64,000 bases of DNA, taken from contig JBHORD010000161.1 of assembly GCA_042408355.1 (NCBI GenBank), positions 3,612-67,611 of the forward strand, written 5' to 3'. The position numbers were made by a program, and so were the translations under genes. This stretch comes from Fen-1038 sp042408355. Lineage in GTDB: Bacteria; Chloroflexota; Anaerolineae; Anaerolineales; Villigracilaceae. Shown here in pieces: positions 34,691 through 43,439 of this stretch. The number at the start of each line of letters is the position of its first letter. Within the stretch, counting starts at the first letter, position 1. Under the pieces are notes generated by a model. It did no database searches. It was given only the letters and a program-made list of their open reading frames with translations, and had not been told where the DNA came from.

Positions 34691-35574
34691 AGCCCTTGAA
34701 AGTAGCCAATCAAATATTCGACTGGGGCCGCCGCACATATGTCATGGGCGTTCTTAATATCACGCCGGACAGTTTTTCCGGCGACGGCATCATTTCCAAA
34801 GGTGATGCGGTTGAAGTTTCACTTGAACAAGCCAAACGATTTGTCGCCGCGGGGGCAACGATATTAGACGTCGGCGGGGAGTCAACGCGTCCAGGCTCAG
34901 AGCCGATTGAAGTCGAGGAGGAGAGGCGGCGCGTCATCCCCGTCGTCAAAGCCATTGCAAAAGAATTTCCCGATACGTTGATTTCGATTGATACCTATAA
35001 AGCCGTCATCGCTGAAGAAGCGTTGAATGAAGGCGCACAGATTGTCAACGATGTGTGGGCATTGCGCGCCGATCCTGAATTGCGAAAGGTTGTCGCAAAA
35101 CACAAATGCCCGGTCATCTTGATGCACAACCGCAGCAACCCCGCCAGCGTGGAAGTGCGCGCCAATCTGGGCAATGCCTACATCGGCGCGGAATACGCGG
35201 ATGTGATCGAAGATGTGAAGCGCGAGCTGATGGACAGCGTGAAGCTGGCGCGCCAATCCGGCATTGACGATGATCGCATCATCCTGGACCCCGGCATTGG
35301 CTTCGGCAAAAAAGTCGAACATAATCTGGAATTGATCAACCGCCTCGACGAAATCCGCGCCCTGGGCTTTCCGGTTTTGCTCGGGCCGTCGCGCAAATCA
35401 TTCATTGGATATACCCTCGACCTGCCTCCCGATCAACGCGTCGAAGGCACCGCCGCGGCGGTTGCAGTGGGCATCGCGCGCGGCGCGGACATCGTCCGCG
35501 TGCACGATGTGGAATACATGACCCGCGTCGCAAAGATGACCGACGCCCTTGTTCGTAAAAAAACAAATGATTGA
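34687..35574 (+). CDS. folP: Dihydropteroate synthase
   Basis: 295 residues. MGVLNITPDSFSGDG (18-32) binds the pterin pyrophosphate, DVGGESTRPGSEPI near 60 is the second loop, and ILMHNRS near 143 and LGPSRKSFIG near 230 complete the TIM-barrel active site. It joins the pterin to p-aminobenzoate. The ATG at 34687 overlaps the stop of the STAS-like gene; the longer frame starting ten codons upstream is rejected. Confidence 0.94.
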   Translation: MKPLKVANQIFDWGRRTYVMGVLNITPDSFSGDGIISKGDAVEVSLEQAKRFVAAGATILDVGGESTRPGSEPIEVEEERRRVIPVVKAIAKEFPDTLISIDTYKAVIAEEALNEGAQIVNDVWALRADPELRKVVAKHKCPVILMHNRSNPASVEVRANLGNAYIGAEYADVIEDVKRELMDSVKLARQSGIDDDRIILDPGIGFGKKVEHNLELINRLDEIRALGFPVLLGPSRKSFIGYTLDLPPDQRVEGTAAAVAVGIARGADIVRVHDVEYMTRVAKMTDALVRKKTND

Positions 35575-36880
35575 CGATTACGGCAGGGAGCTTCTTCGCA
35601 GTGGAATTATCGAAGCCAAAGCGGGGAATAAAGATGCGGCGCGGCGATACATTGACCGCGCCATTTACATGACCAGCGATCACGACGTGATGGCTGAAGG
35701 CTGGTACTGGATGAGTCAGCTCACGGACGATCCGCTTGAGAAACGCAAAGCGTTGGAAAACTGTCTCTCGAATGATTTGCATCATGCGCGCGCCCGCCGC
35801 GCCCTGGCGGTTTTGGATGGAAAACTCAAGCCCGATGAAATCGTTGATCCCGATATGTTGCCTCCCGCTCCCGAAGGTCTGCGCCGTGCGGACGCGCAAC
35901 GATTCGTGTGTCCAAAATGCGGCGGACGGATGACCTACGCGCCCGACGGCGAGTCATTGCTCTGCGAATATTGTTCGCGAAGTCAGGCGCTCAAAACTCA
36001 ATCGGGTTCGGCAAACGAAAAAGATTTCATCGTTGCGATGGCCACCCTGCGCGGACACGGCAAGCCGCTCGCCGAACAGGTCTTTCAATGTCAGGGATGC
36101 GGCGCGCAGTTCATTTTGCCTGCCGATCAACTTTCTGCCACATGCGTTTATTGCGGATCGCCGCATGTGGTCAGCCTCGAAAAATCAAATGATTTGCTCG
36201 CGCCGGATGGGATCATCCCGCATGCATTCGAGCAAAAGCGCGCCATCCAACTTCTTGTGGATTGGGTTGAGCAAAACAAAATCAAACCCGGGAAACAGGT
36301 CGAATGGCCGCGCGGACTTTATCTTCCGTTGTGGACGTTTGATCTCGGCGGCGAAATTGATTACGTAGGCGAAATCGTTGAACAGGATGCCGCCGGCTTT
36401 GGGAGAAGCCGGCCCAGAACGGTTCAAGTTCATGACGCGTATCCGATTCTGGCGAATGATGTTTCGATTCCCGCCAGCCGCAAATTGTCCGCGCCGTTTG
36501 TGAGGCTCATTTCCACTTTTGATTTGAAAGCGGTTCAGCCGTACGACGCGCGTTTTCTCGCCAATTGGCCTGCCGAACTCTACGACATCCCGATGGCGGA
36601 CGCCTCGCTCGATGCGCGCACACAAACGTTAACGCGCCTCAAGCGCGATTTGCCGAATCAACTTTCACTTGCCAGATTGATTTCAATTTCCTCCGCGAAC
36701 ATGACCGTCGAATCGTTCCGGCTCGATCTGCTCCCGGTCTGGATGACTGAAATTTGGCTTGAGGGCCGAGGTCATCTTGTGCTGATTAGCGGACAAAACG
36801 GCGCAGTGCAAAGCGACGTTGCTTTAAAGTCTGATAAGGGCGGTTTGATGGAATGGCTGTCTGATCTTGTGAAAGATTAA
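35567..36880 (+). CDS. Zinc-ribbon protein with TPR-like N terminus
   Basis: 437 residues. The first 90 residues are helical and repeat-like (GIIEAKAGNKDAARRYIDRA). Two zinc ribbons follow: CPKCGGRM ... CEYCS near residue 116 and CQGCGAQF ... CVYCGS near 170. The rest (residues 200-437) is a soluble domain with LPLWTFDLGGEIDYVGE that resembles bacterial proteins of unknown function with IBR-like ribbons. It overlaps the folP stop by 8 nt; a TTG at 35549 is an alternative start. Function unknown. Confidence 0.72.
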   Translation: MIDDYGRELLRSGIIEAKAGNKDAARRYIDRAIYMTSDHDVMAEGWYWMSQLTDDPLEKRKALENCLSNDLHHARARRALAVLDGKLKPDEIVDPDMLPPAPEGLRRADAQRFVCPKCGGRMTYAPDGESLLCEYCSRSQALKTQSGSANEKDFIVAMATLRGHGKPLAEQVFQCQGCGAQFILPADQLSATCVYCGSPHVVSLEKSNDLLAPDGIIPHAFEQKRAIQLLVDWVEQNKIKPGKQVEWPRGLYLPLWTFDLGGEIDYVGEIVEQDAAGFGRSRPRTVQVHDAYPILANDVSIPASRKLSAPFVRLISTFDLKAVQPYDARFLANWPAELYDIPMADASLDARTQTLTRLKRDLPNQLSLARLISISSANMTVESFRLDLLPVWMTEIWLEGRGHLVLISGQNGAVQSDVALKSDKGGLMEWLSDLVKD

Positions 36881-36940
36881 GTCGCATCCACGAATGACTC
36901 CGCCCGTTCGTGACGCTTAGCGAACGAACATATTCCGTTG

Positions 36941-36946
36941 TACAAT
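36941..36946 (+). promoter_or_regulatory. -10 hexamer of a leaderless start (PBP-like gene)
   Basis: TACAAT 6 nt before ATG 36953; no Shine-Dalgarno. Confidence 0.45.
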
Positions 36947-36952
36947 CCAAAC

Positions 36953-39463
36953 ATGCCAGCGAATACGACCAGCATCGTCCAGCGGCGGCGCGCCCGCCGC
37001 GCGGACCAACAGCGCGCCAATTCATCGCACTGGCGCATGGGCGGCGTCAGCCTTGGTATTTTTATTTCGTTTTTATTGTTCCTGCTGATCCTTGCTGTTG
37101 CGCTGGCTTACGCAAACCTGACGAGCAATCTTCCCAGCGTTGACCTTTTGCCGGTTTTGCTCAACCCGCCCGACGGCCTTTTGCTCCAGCCGACGCGCGT
37201 CTATGACCGCACCGGTCAGAATCTTTTAATGACGTTTGCGCCCAACGCCGCGCCGCGCCGTTATATTCCTCTCAATCCGCAATCGCCTCAGCATCTGCCG
37301 GATTTCCTGGCCAAAGCCACCATCGCGCTGGCCGATCCCGATTTTTGGAATCACGGCGGCTATTTATTGAGCGGATGGAACGATCCTGAAAGCCATCCAA
37401 CCATTGCGGAAAAACTTGTTTCGGATTTACTGCTTTACAATGAACCGCCATCGCTCCAACGCGCCCTGCGCGAACGGATTCTCGCCGCGCAGATCACGGC
37501 CCGGTTTGGACGCACACAAATCCTCGAGTGGTATCTCAACTCGGCGGATTACGGCAATTATGCCTTCGGCGTGGACGCCGCGGCCGAACTCTACTTTGGA
37601 AAATCCGCATATCAATTAACGCCTGCGGAATCGGCGGTGCTTGCCGCCGCGTCTCAATCCCCAAGTCTGAATCCGTTCAATGCGAAAGACATCGCGCTCC
37701 AGCGCGGCCGCATGACGATTCAATTGATGCAATCATTGAAACTGATTTCGTCTGATGAAGCGACTCAAGCATTAGCCCAAGCCCCCTCACCCCTGACCCC
37801 TCTCCCAAATTTGGGAGAGGGGAAGATCGCCTCCGCTTTCCTCAACCTCCTCCTCGATCAACTCGAGCCACAATTTACGCGCGAACGGATCGAGCGCGGC
37901 GGCTTGAACATCACAACCACTCTCGATTTCGACCTTCAACAACAGGCCGCATGCGCAACGCTTACTTATGCCGCGCGGCTGGCGGGCGCGGCGGACCCGG
38001 CCGCGCCGTGCGATGCCGCCGATTTGCTTCCGTCACTGCCGCCGAACACGAATGTTAAAGAACCGTCGGCCAGCGCGCTGATTTATGATCCGCAAACGGG
38101 GCAGATTCTCGCCGCGGTCGGTGAAACGCTGCGGGGCGGGCAAACCGCCTTTTTGTCCGCGCACGATCCCGGGTCCCTCATGACGCCGTTCATTTATCTG
38201 ACGGCATTCACGCGCGGTTTGAGTCCCGCGTCGCTTGTCTGGGATGTCCCAACGGAGAATGTCCAAAATTTTGACGGACAATATCACGGGCCCGTCCGCA
38301 TCCGCACCGCCCTCGACAACGATTATCTTGTCCCCGCGCAAAGTGTTGCGGATCAAATGGGCGCAGATGTTGTCCAGCGAACAGAGTCCTCGTTTGGACT
38401 TAATCAAAACCGCGCCACACTGCTCGATATGGCGGCCGCCTACGGAATCTTTGCCGCACAAGGCGTGCGTTACGGTCAGCCCGGCCCCTCGGCTGTACTC
38501 CGCGTGGAGGGGCTTGATCATTCGCTGTGGCTCGATCTCACCAATCCGCAAGCCCAGCCGGTTGTCTCGCCGCAGCTGGCGTATTTGATGAACAACGTCT
38601 TGAGCGACGAATCGGCGCGCTGGCCGAGCCTCGGCCATCCGAACGATTTGGAAATTGGAATACCGGCGGCCGCGAAGATCGGTCAGACCAATTCCGGCCT
38701 TGAGGCCTGGACGATCGGATATACTCCTTCGCGCGTGGTCGCGGTTTGGACGGGAACCCATGCAACCGATTCGCCGCGTCTCTCGCCCAAACTTCCCGCC
38801 GGACTCTGGCACGCGTTGATGCAAATTGCGACTCAATCACTGCCAGCGGATGGCTGGGCCATGCCGCCAGGAATCACAACGATGGCTGTATGCGATCCTT
38901 CCGGTTTGCGGCCAACGAAAGATTGTCCTTCGATTGTGAGCGAAGTTTTCCTGAATGGAAATGAACCTGTTCAAGCGGATAATCTCTTTCGCACATTTGA
39001 GATCAACCGTGAGACGGGTTATCTTGCAACGGTCTTCACGCCGCCTCAGCTTGTGGAAGATAAACTCTTTATGATCGTTCCGCCGGAATATCGAGCCTGG
39101 GCAAAGTCTGCAAACATTCCTGCCCCGCCAACTTCTTATGATGCCATTCAGGCTGTGCCTGTGAATCCCGATGTGCATATTTCATCGCCCGCCATGTTTG
39201 CAAACGTGAGCGGACGAGTTCAATTGATTGGCTCCGCCTCGGGCGCGGACTTCGACCATTACCGCGTTCTGATCGGTCAGGGAATAAATCCACAGCAATG
39301 GATTCAAGTTGGGAATGATTCAGCCACGCCCGTCAGCGATGGCATCCTCGCCACATGGGATACGACCGGCTTAAGCGGTTTGTATGCGATTCAACTGCAA
39401 GTCATCCGCGCCGACCAGCGCGTGGACTCGGCCATCATTCAAGTGACGGTCAGCAACAAGTAA
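36953..39463 (+). CDS. Class A penicillin-binding-protein homologue with lost catalytic residues
   Basis: 836 residues: cytoplasmic basic N terminus, one TM helix (31-54), GT51-like domain (about 75-270), transpeptidase-like domain (about 370-630), C-terminal region with a beta-type domain. The fold-level signatures persist (RTQILEWYLNSADYGNYAFGVDAAA, AWTIGYTPSRVVAVW). However the GT51 EDxxF motif reads ADPDF (A127 replaces the catalytic Glu), SxxK reads S408-L-M-T411 (no Lys), the SxN loop reads DYL, and KTG reads KIG (575-577). The second GT51 Glu may be kept in RERILA. Thus it is probably a pseudoenzyme, serving as scaffold or binding protein. A palindromic insertion encodes residues 278-290. 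Confidence 0.85.
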   Translation: MPANTTSIVQRRRARRADQQRANSSHWRMGGVSLGIFISFLLFLLILAVALAYANLTSNLPSVDLLPVLLNPPDGLLLQPTRVYDRTGQNLLMTFAPNAAPRRYIPLNPQSPQHLPDFLAKATIALADPDFWNHGGYLLSGWNDPESHPTIAEKLVSDLLLYNEPPSLQRALRERILAAQITARFGRTQILEWYLNSADYGNYAFGVDAAAELYFGKSAYQLTPAESAVLAAASQSPSLNPFNAKDIALQRGRMTIQLMQSLKLISSDEATQALAQAPSPLTPLPNLGEGKIASAFLNLLLDQLEPQFTRERIERGGLNITTTLDFDLQQQAACATLTYAARLAGAADPAAPCDAADLLPSLPPNTNVKEPSASALIYDPQTGQILAAVGETLRGGQTAFLSAHDPGSLMTPFIYLTAFTRGLSPASLVWDVPTENVQNFDGQYHGPVRIRTALDNDYLVPAQSVADQMGADVVQRTESSFGLNQNRATLLDMAAAYGIFAAQGVRYGQPGPSAVLRVEGLDHSLWLDLTNPQAQPVVSPQLAYLMNNVLSDESARWPSLGHPNDLEIGIPAAAKIGQTNSGLEAWTIGYTPSRVVAVWTGTHATDSPRLSPKLPAGLWHALMQIATQSLPADGWAMPPGITTMAVCDPSGLRPTKDCPSIVSEVFLNGNEPVQADNLFRTFEINRETGYLATVFTPPQLVEDKLFMIVPPEYRAWAKSANIPAPPTSYDAIQAVPVNPDVHISSPAMFANVSGRVQLIGSASGADFDHYRVLIGQGINPQQWIQVGNDSATPVSDGILATWDTTGLSGLYAIQLQVIRADQRVDSAIIQVTVSNK
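37797..37822. repeat. 26-bp perfect palindrome inserted in frame in the PBP-like gene
   Basis: Two 13-nt arms with no loop, made of CCCCTCTCCC and its complement around AAATTT. Together with the preceding CCCTCACCCCTGA it encodes APSPLTPLPNLGEG, a peptide that recurs in unrelated proteins of several phyla because the DNA is a mobile palindromic repeat. Confidence 0.8.
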
Positions 39464-39469
39464 ATTCGT

Positions 39470-40702
39470 ATGCCTTCTTTATCGGATAAGCTCAAAGCAC
39501 TTGGCGTTAAAGTTGGAACGACCGATATCCCCGCGCCGAAGACCGTCGAGCATTACGAAATCGGCGCCGTCGTTACCGGCAACGTAATTGCCACCTCCGC
39601 CGGAGAAACGTTCATTCATGAAGAACGGTTTGCTTCCGATTACCGTCACGGCCGCGCGCCGATCAAGTTGACGGCTTCGATGGATGTTTTGTCCTCGTGG
39701 GCGGTGGATCCGCGTCTGAAAGACTTGCCGGTCGAATCCTTTGCTTTCATTGATACGGAGACCAGCGGCCTGGCAGGCGGCACCGGTACATATGCGTTCC
39801 TCGTCGGGGCGGGACGATTCGTGAACGGCGAATTTCTCTTACAACAATTCTTCATGCGCGATCCGTCTGAAGAACCGGCTTTGCTGGAAGGGCTTGCGTC
39901 TTTTCTGGCTCCGGCGCAGGCGCTGGTTACGTTCAACGGCAAGGCGTTCGATGTGCCGTTACTCGTTACTCGATATTCGATGAACGCCATGCCGATTCCG
40001 TTCAAGGATTACGCTCATCTTGATTTGCTTCCGCTGGCGCGGCGGCTTTGGCGCGAGCGCTTGGAATCGCGCGCGCTGAAATATCTTGAAGAAAATATTT
40101 TGCAGGCGCCGCGCTCCCTTGAAGAAGTTCCGGGCTACGAAATTCCGTACCTCTATTTCGATTATTTGCGGACTCGCGACGCGCGTCCGTTAAAGGGCGT
40201 GTTCTATCACAACGCCATGGATGTGGTCGCGATGGCCGCGCTGTTGAATCACACTGCAACGATGCTGTCTGATCCATTTCACGAAGCCATTGATCACGGG
40301 CTGGATGTCATCGCGCTGGCGAAACTTTATGAAGACCTGGGTCAATGGGACACGGCGGCGCGCCTCTTCGAGCGCGGTCTGGAGCGGAATCTCAGCGAGG
40401 AACATTTTTGGAAAGCGGTCAGCCGCCTCTCGGTCCTGCAAAAGAGGCGGGGCGATTTCGACGAAGCCGTCAAACTCTGGGAGAAAGCCGCGTCCGAAGG
40501 TCACCTCTATGCTTTCGTTGAACTGGCGAAATATTACGAACACAAACAGCGCGACGTCAAGTCTGCGCTTGAATGGACGAAGTCCGCGTTGAAACAGGTG
40601 AAACGCGCCGATTTGCCCATTTACATCCGCAAGCATTGGACAGAGGAGTTGTTGCACCGTCTCGAAAGGCTGGAGGCGAAGTCGAACAAATCTGCCGTAT
40701 AA
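39470..40702 (+). CDS. RNase H-like (YprB-type) exonuclease domain with TPR tail
   Basis: 410 residues. A DEDD-type nuclease core: FIDTETSGL near 90 (first Asp and Glu), LVTFNGKAFDVPLL near 148 (Asp), and FYHNAMDVVAMAAL near 247 (Asp). The C-terminal 150 residues are TPR-like helices (LAKLYEDLGQWDTAARLFERGL and following). Family members are called YprB or ribonuclease H-like; the substrate is not established. It starts 6 nt after the PBP-like gene. Confidence 0.82.
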   Translation: MPSLSDKLKALGVKVGTTDIPAPKTVEHYEIGAVVTGNVIATSAGETFIHEERFASDYRHGRAPIKLTASMDVLSSWAVDPRLKDLPVESFAFIDTETSGLAGGTGTYAFLVGAGRFVNGEFLLQQFFMRDPSEEPALLEGLASFLAPAQALVTFNGKAFDVPLLVTRYSMNAMPIPFKDYAHLDLLPLARRLWRERLESRALKYLEENILQAPRSLEEVPGYEIPYLYFDYLRTRDARPLKGVFYHNAMDVVAMAALLNHTATMLSDPFHEAIDHGLDVIALAKLYEDLGQWDTAARLFERGLERNLSEEHFWKAVSRLSVLQKRRGDFDEAVKLWEKAASEGHLYAFVELAKYYEHKQRDVKSALEWTKSALKQVKRADLPIYIRKHWTEELLHRLERLEAKSNKSAV

Positions 40703-40736
40703 TCGAACCAACTCGGAGACAAATCAAGGAGGAAGA

Positions 40737-41147
40737 ATGGAGATCGTCGTTTCTCAAGTGACGGGAAAGAAACCTGTGGCCGTCCTGCAGCCGCACGGCG
40801 ATGTGGATGCGTCCAACTACACCGAACTGATTAATAAAGTGAAGGAATTATTCAAAGGCGGCTCAAGAGATTTCATCATTGACTTGAGCGATGTGCCGTT
40901 CATGAGCAGCGCCGGGCTGGTGGCATTGCATACCATCGCCATCATGCTGCGCGGCGAAACGCCCGTTGATCCGCAAGCGGGGTGGGCGGCGCTGAAAGCC
41001 ATGGATCGTTCGCGCGATCTCGGCATGCAGCCTCATGTCAAACTGCTCAACCCCCAAAAATATGTCGTAGAGACATTGGATAAGGCCGGCTTTACCCAGT
41101 TCTTCGAAATCTTCGAGGATCTAAACACAGCCGCCGCTTCGTTCTAA
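40737..41147 (+). CDS. STAS-domain anti-sigma-factor antagonist
   Basis: 136 residues. DLSDVPFMSSAGLVAL near 48 holds the DxSxG phosphorylation loop with the Ser-Ser pair expected in SpoIIAA/RsbV-type proteins. An insertion of about 20 residues (GETPVDPQAGWAALKAMDR) precedes the last strand. AAGGAGG stands 6 nt before the ATG. A partner-switching kinase is not visible nearby. Confidence 0.85.
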   Translation: MEIVVSQVTGKKPVAVLQPHGDVDASNYTELINKVKELFKGGSRDFIIDLSDVPFMSSAGLVALHTIAIMLRGETPVDPQAGWAALKAMDRSRDLGMQPHVKLLNPQKYVVETLDKAGFTQFFEIFEDLNTAAASF

Positions 41148-41198
41148 TTCGCTTGCGAATGAACTCCATTTCGATTCCCCCACAATTTATTTAACGAC

Positions 41199-41813
41199 AT
41201 GTATATTCCCTCTTACTTTAGCGAGAAAGATCTTGATAAGGTGGCGGAGTTTGTAAAACGGCATGACTTTGCGACTCTGGTGCTTTCGGAGAACGGCGTG
41301 CCTGTCGCATCGCATCTGCTGGTGGAATTTCAAACGGATTCCACTGGAACATGGTTGATCAGCGGCCACATGGCGCGGGCGAACAAGCTCTGGCGCGCGT
41401 TTGATTCGAATCGCGAGGCGTTGTTGATCTTTGGCGGGCCGAACACTTACATCTCTGCCACGTGGTATATCCATCTCAATGCCCCCACCTGGAATTACAT
41501 TGCCGTTCACCTGTACGGCCTGCCGCGCGTGATTGACGGCGGCGATGAATTGCGCCTTATTCTCTCGAACCTGGTTAAACGCTACGAAGCGAACTCCAAT
41601 TATCGGCTGGAAACCCTGCCGCAGGATTTCGTTGAAAAGCTGATGCGCAGCGCGGTCGGATTTCAATTGAAGGTGACGCGCGTCGAAGCCAGTTTCAAAT
41701 TGAGTCAGAATCAGGGCGAGGAGGATTATGCCAGCGTGGTACGCCATCTCGAAGAACGCGGCGACGAACAATCCCGCGCCATTGCAGAGGAAATGAAGAA
41801 GAGAAGGTCTTGA
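41199..41813 (+). CDS. PaiB-like FMN-binding transcriptional regulator family protein
   Basis: 204 residues. MYIPSYFSEKDLDKVAEFVK at the N terminus, SHLLVEF near 47, ISGHMARANKLWRAF near 65, GPNTYISATWYI near 90 and WNYIAVHLYG near 107 are the PaiB split-barrel signatures. B. subtilis PaiB regulates sporulation and protease genes; the role here is unknown. Confidence 0.88.
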   Translation: MYIPSYFSEKDLDKVAEFVKRHDFATLVLSENGVPVASHLLVEFQTDSTGTWLISGHMARANKLWRAFDSNREALLIFGGPNTYISATWYIHLNAPTWNYIAVHLYGLPRVIDGGDELRLILSNLVKRYEANSNYRLETLPQDFVEKLMRSAVGFQLKVTRVEASFKLSQNQGEEDYASVVRHLEERGDEQSRAIAEEMKKRRS

Positions 41814-41901
41814 GGGAGGCCAGGCGCCTTCCTCCCCGGCTCTTCCTCTGAATAAAGGCAAATACGGCCCGCTCGAAAGTTAAGCCTGGATTAGCCTTAC
41901 G

Positions 41902-41930
41902 CCCTCCCGCAGACAGGCGGGAGGGGTTTT
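41902..41930 (+). terminator. Rho-independent terminator after the PaiB-like gene
   Basis: Perfect 9-bp GC-rich stem (41902-41910 with 41917-41925), 6-nt loop, then GTTTT. Confidence 0.85.
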
Positions 41931-41934
41931 CGTT

Positions 41935-41940
41935 TACAAT
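41935..41940 (+). promoter_or_regulatory. -10 hexamer of a leaderless start (first M1-like gene)
   Basis: TACAAT 7 nt before ATG 41948, directly after the terminator. Confidence 0.4.
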
Positions 41941-41947
41941 ACAGCCC

Positions 41948-43438
41948 ATGCAGCGCCATCGAAATATTTCCCTGGTCATCCTCTCTATTTCTTTATTTTT
42001 CCTGCTTGCCTCCTGTTCAACGCCCGCTTCCTCAACGCCTGTTCCCAGGCTGACAGCTATTCCCGTATCATCGACTCTTCCAATACCAACACTTCCTTCG
42101 CCCACGCCGACTTCAACTTCCGCGCCGGTTCCGCCGCGCGCACAATACACGATGAACGTCGTGTTGGATTATGCGGCCAAATCGGTTGCCGTGGATGAGA
42201 CCATTGTTTATCCCAATCACACCGGACAGGCGCAGACCAATCTTGTGCTGGCCGTCGAACCGAATTACTGGCCGGGTTGTTTCACGTTGAGCGCTTTGAC
42301 TTTGAATAACGCCCCTGCAAGTTACACATTGGACGCGCACAAACTGACGATTCAACTCCCTGCCGTGCTCGCGCCCGAAGCCATTGCGACAGTGCACGTC
42401 CAATACGCGCTGAAACTGCCCTCCATCGTTCCGATCAACCAAAACTCGCGCCCGCGCATCTTTGGGTACAGTCCAAATCAAATCAATCTCACGAACTGGT
42501 ATCCGTTCGTCGTCCCGTTTATGAGCGGACAGTGGGTGCTTCACGACGCATGGTTTTACGGCGAACATCTCGTTTACGATGCGGCCGATTATGTGGTCAA
42601 CATCAAATCAGCCGACCCGGCTGTAAAACTCATCCTTGCAACCAGCGGCGCGCCGAGTCAAAACGGCGATTGGACGACATACACGTTGACAGCGGGGCGC
42701 ACGTTTGCCATCTCAGCCAGCACCGAATTCAAAACCGCCAGCGCACAATTTGGAAACGTTGTCGTCACCAGCTATTACTTCCCGCTGTATGATGAATCCG
42801 GACAGGCCACATTGAAGACCGCCGTCGAGGCTCTGCAAATTTTCAGCCAGCGTTACGGGCCGTACTCGCATCAGACGCTGGCAGTGGTCATGGGTGATTT
42901 CAATGACGGCATGGAATTTTCGGCGTTCTTTTTCCTGCCGCACAACGCCTACGATCTTTATGACGGCACGAACAAGAATCTTTTGACGACCGTCACGGCT
43001 CACGAAACCGCGCATCAATGGTTCTTCGAGCAGGTCGCTGATGATCAGGCCATGCAGCCCTGGCTCGACGAAGCGTTTGCCGCGTACAGCGAACACATCT
43101 TTTACGAAAGCGTGGATCCCGGTTTGATCCCGTGGTGGTGGGCCTATTGGCTTCCGCGCGTGGGCGGCAAGGATTCCCTGCCGTGGGTGGACACCAACAT
43201 TTACAGCGCGGGCGGGTTCATCCCTTATACCAACACCGTTTATCTGCGCGGCGCGCATTTCCTCGACGATTTGCGGACGCGTCTTGGCGACCCGGCCTTC
43301 TTTGCTTTTCTGCAGGATTATCTAAAACAGGAGAACGGCAAGATTGCAACCGCCGCCGATTTCTTCCGCATTCTCAGAAAAGACACAACAGCGGATTTCT
43401 CGGATATCGTCCGGCAGTATTTCCAGAACGTTTATTGA
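41948..43438 (+). CDS. M1-family metallopeptidase-like lipoprotein, first of a tandem pair
   Basis: 496 residues. Signal peptide with lipobox LASC (Cys 23), then a Pro/Ser/Thr-rich spacer to about residue 62, then a beta-rich domain, then a gluzincin domain. Zinc ligands H352 and H356 in HETAHQWFF, and E375 in WLDEAFAAYSE, give the canonical HExxH-18x-E. The upstream GxMEN/GAMEN exopeptidase motif is replaced by GMEFSAFFF, so aminopeptidase specificity is uncertain. It ends 1 nt before the start of its paralogue. Confidence 0.85.
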   Translation: MQRHRNISLVILSISLFFLLASCSTPASSTPVPRLTAIPVSSTLPIPTLPSPTPTSTSAPVPPRAQYTMNVVLDYAAKSVAVDETIVYPNHTGQAQTNLVLAVEPNYWPGCFTLSALTLNNAPASYTLDAHKLTIQLPAVLAPEAIATVHVQYALKLPSIVPINQNSRPRIFGYSPNQINLTNWYPFVVPFMSGQWVLHDAWFYGEHLVYDAADYVVNIKSADPAVKLILATSGAPSQNGDWTTYTLTAGRTFAISASTEFKTASAQFGNVVVTSYYFPLYDESGQATLKTAVEALQIFSQRYGPYSHQTLAVVMGDFNDGMEFSAFFFLPHNAYDLYDGTNKNLLTTVTAHETAHQWFFEQVADDQAMQPWLDEAFAAYSEHIFYESVDPGLIPWWWAYWLPRVGGKDSLPWVDTNIYSAGGFIPYTNTVYLRGAHFLDDLRTRLGDPAFFAFLQDYLKQENGKIATAADFFRILRKDTTADFSDIVRQYFQNVY

Positions 43439-43439
43439 C

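Noticed and set aside
37797..37822. Palindrome in the PBP-like gene as a terminator or a gene boundary
   Set aside because: It lies inside one continuous reading frame whose domains continue on both sides, and no T-run follows.
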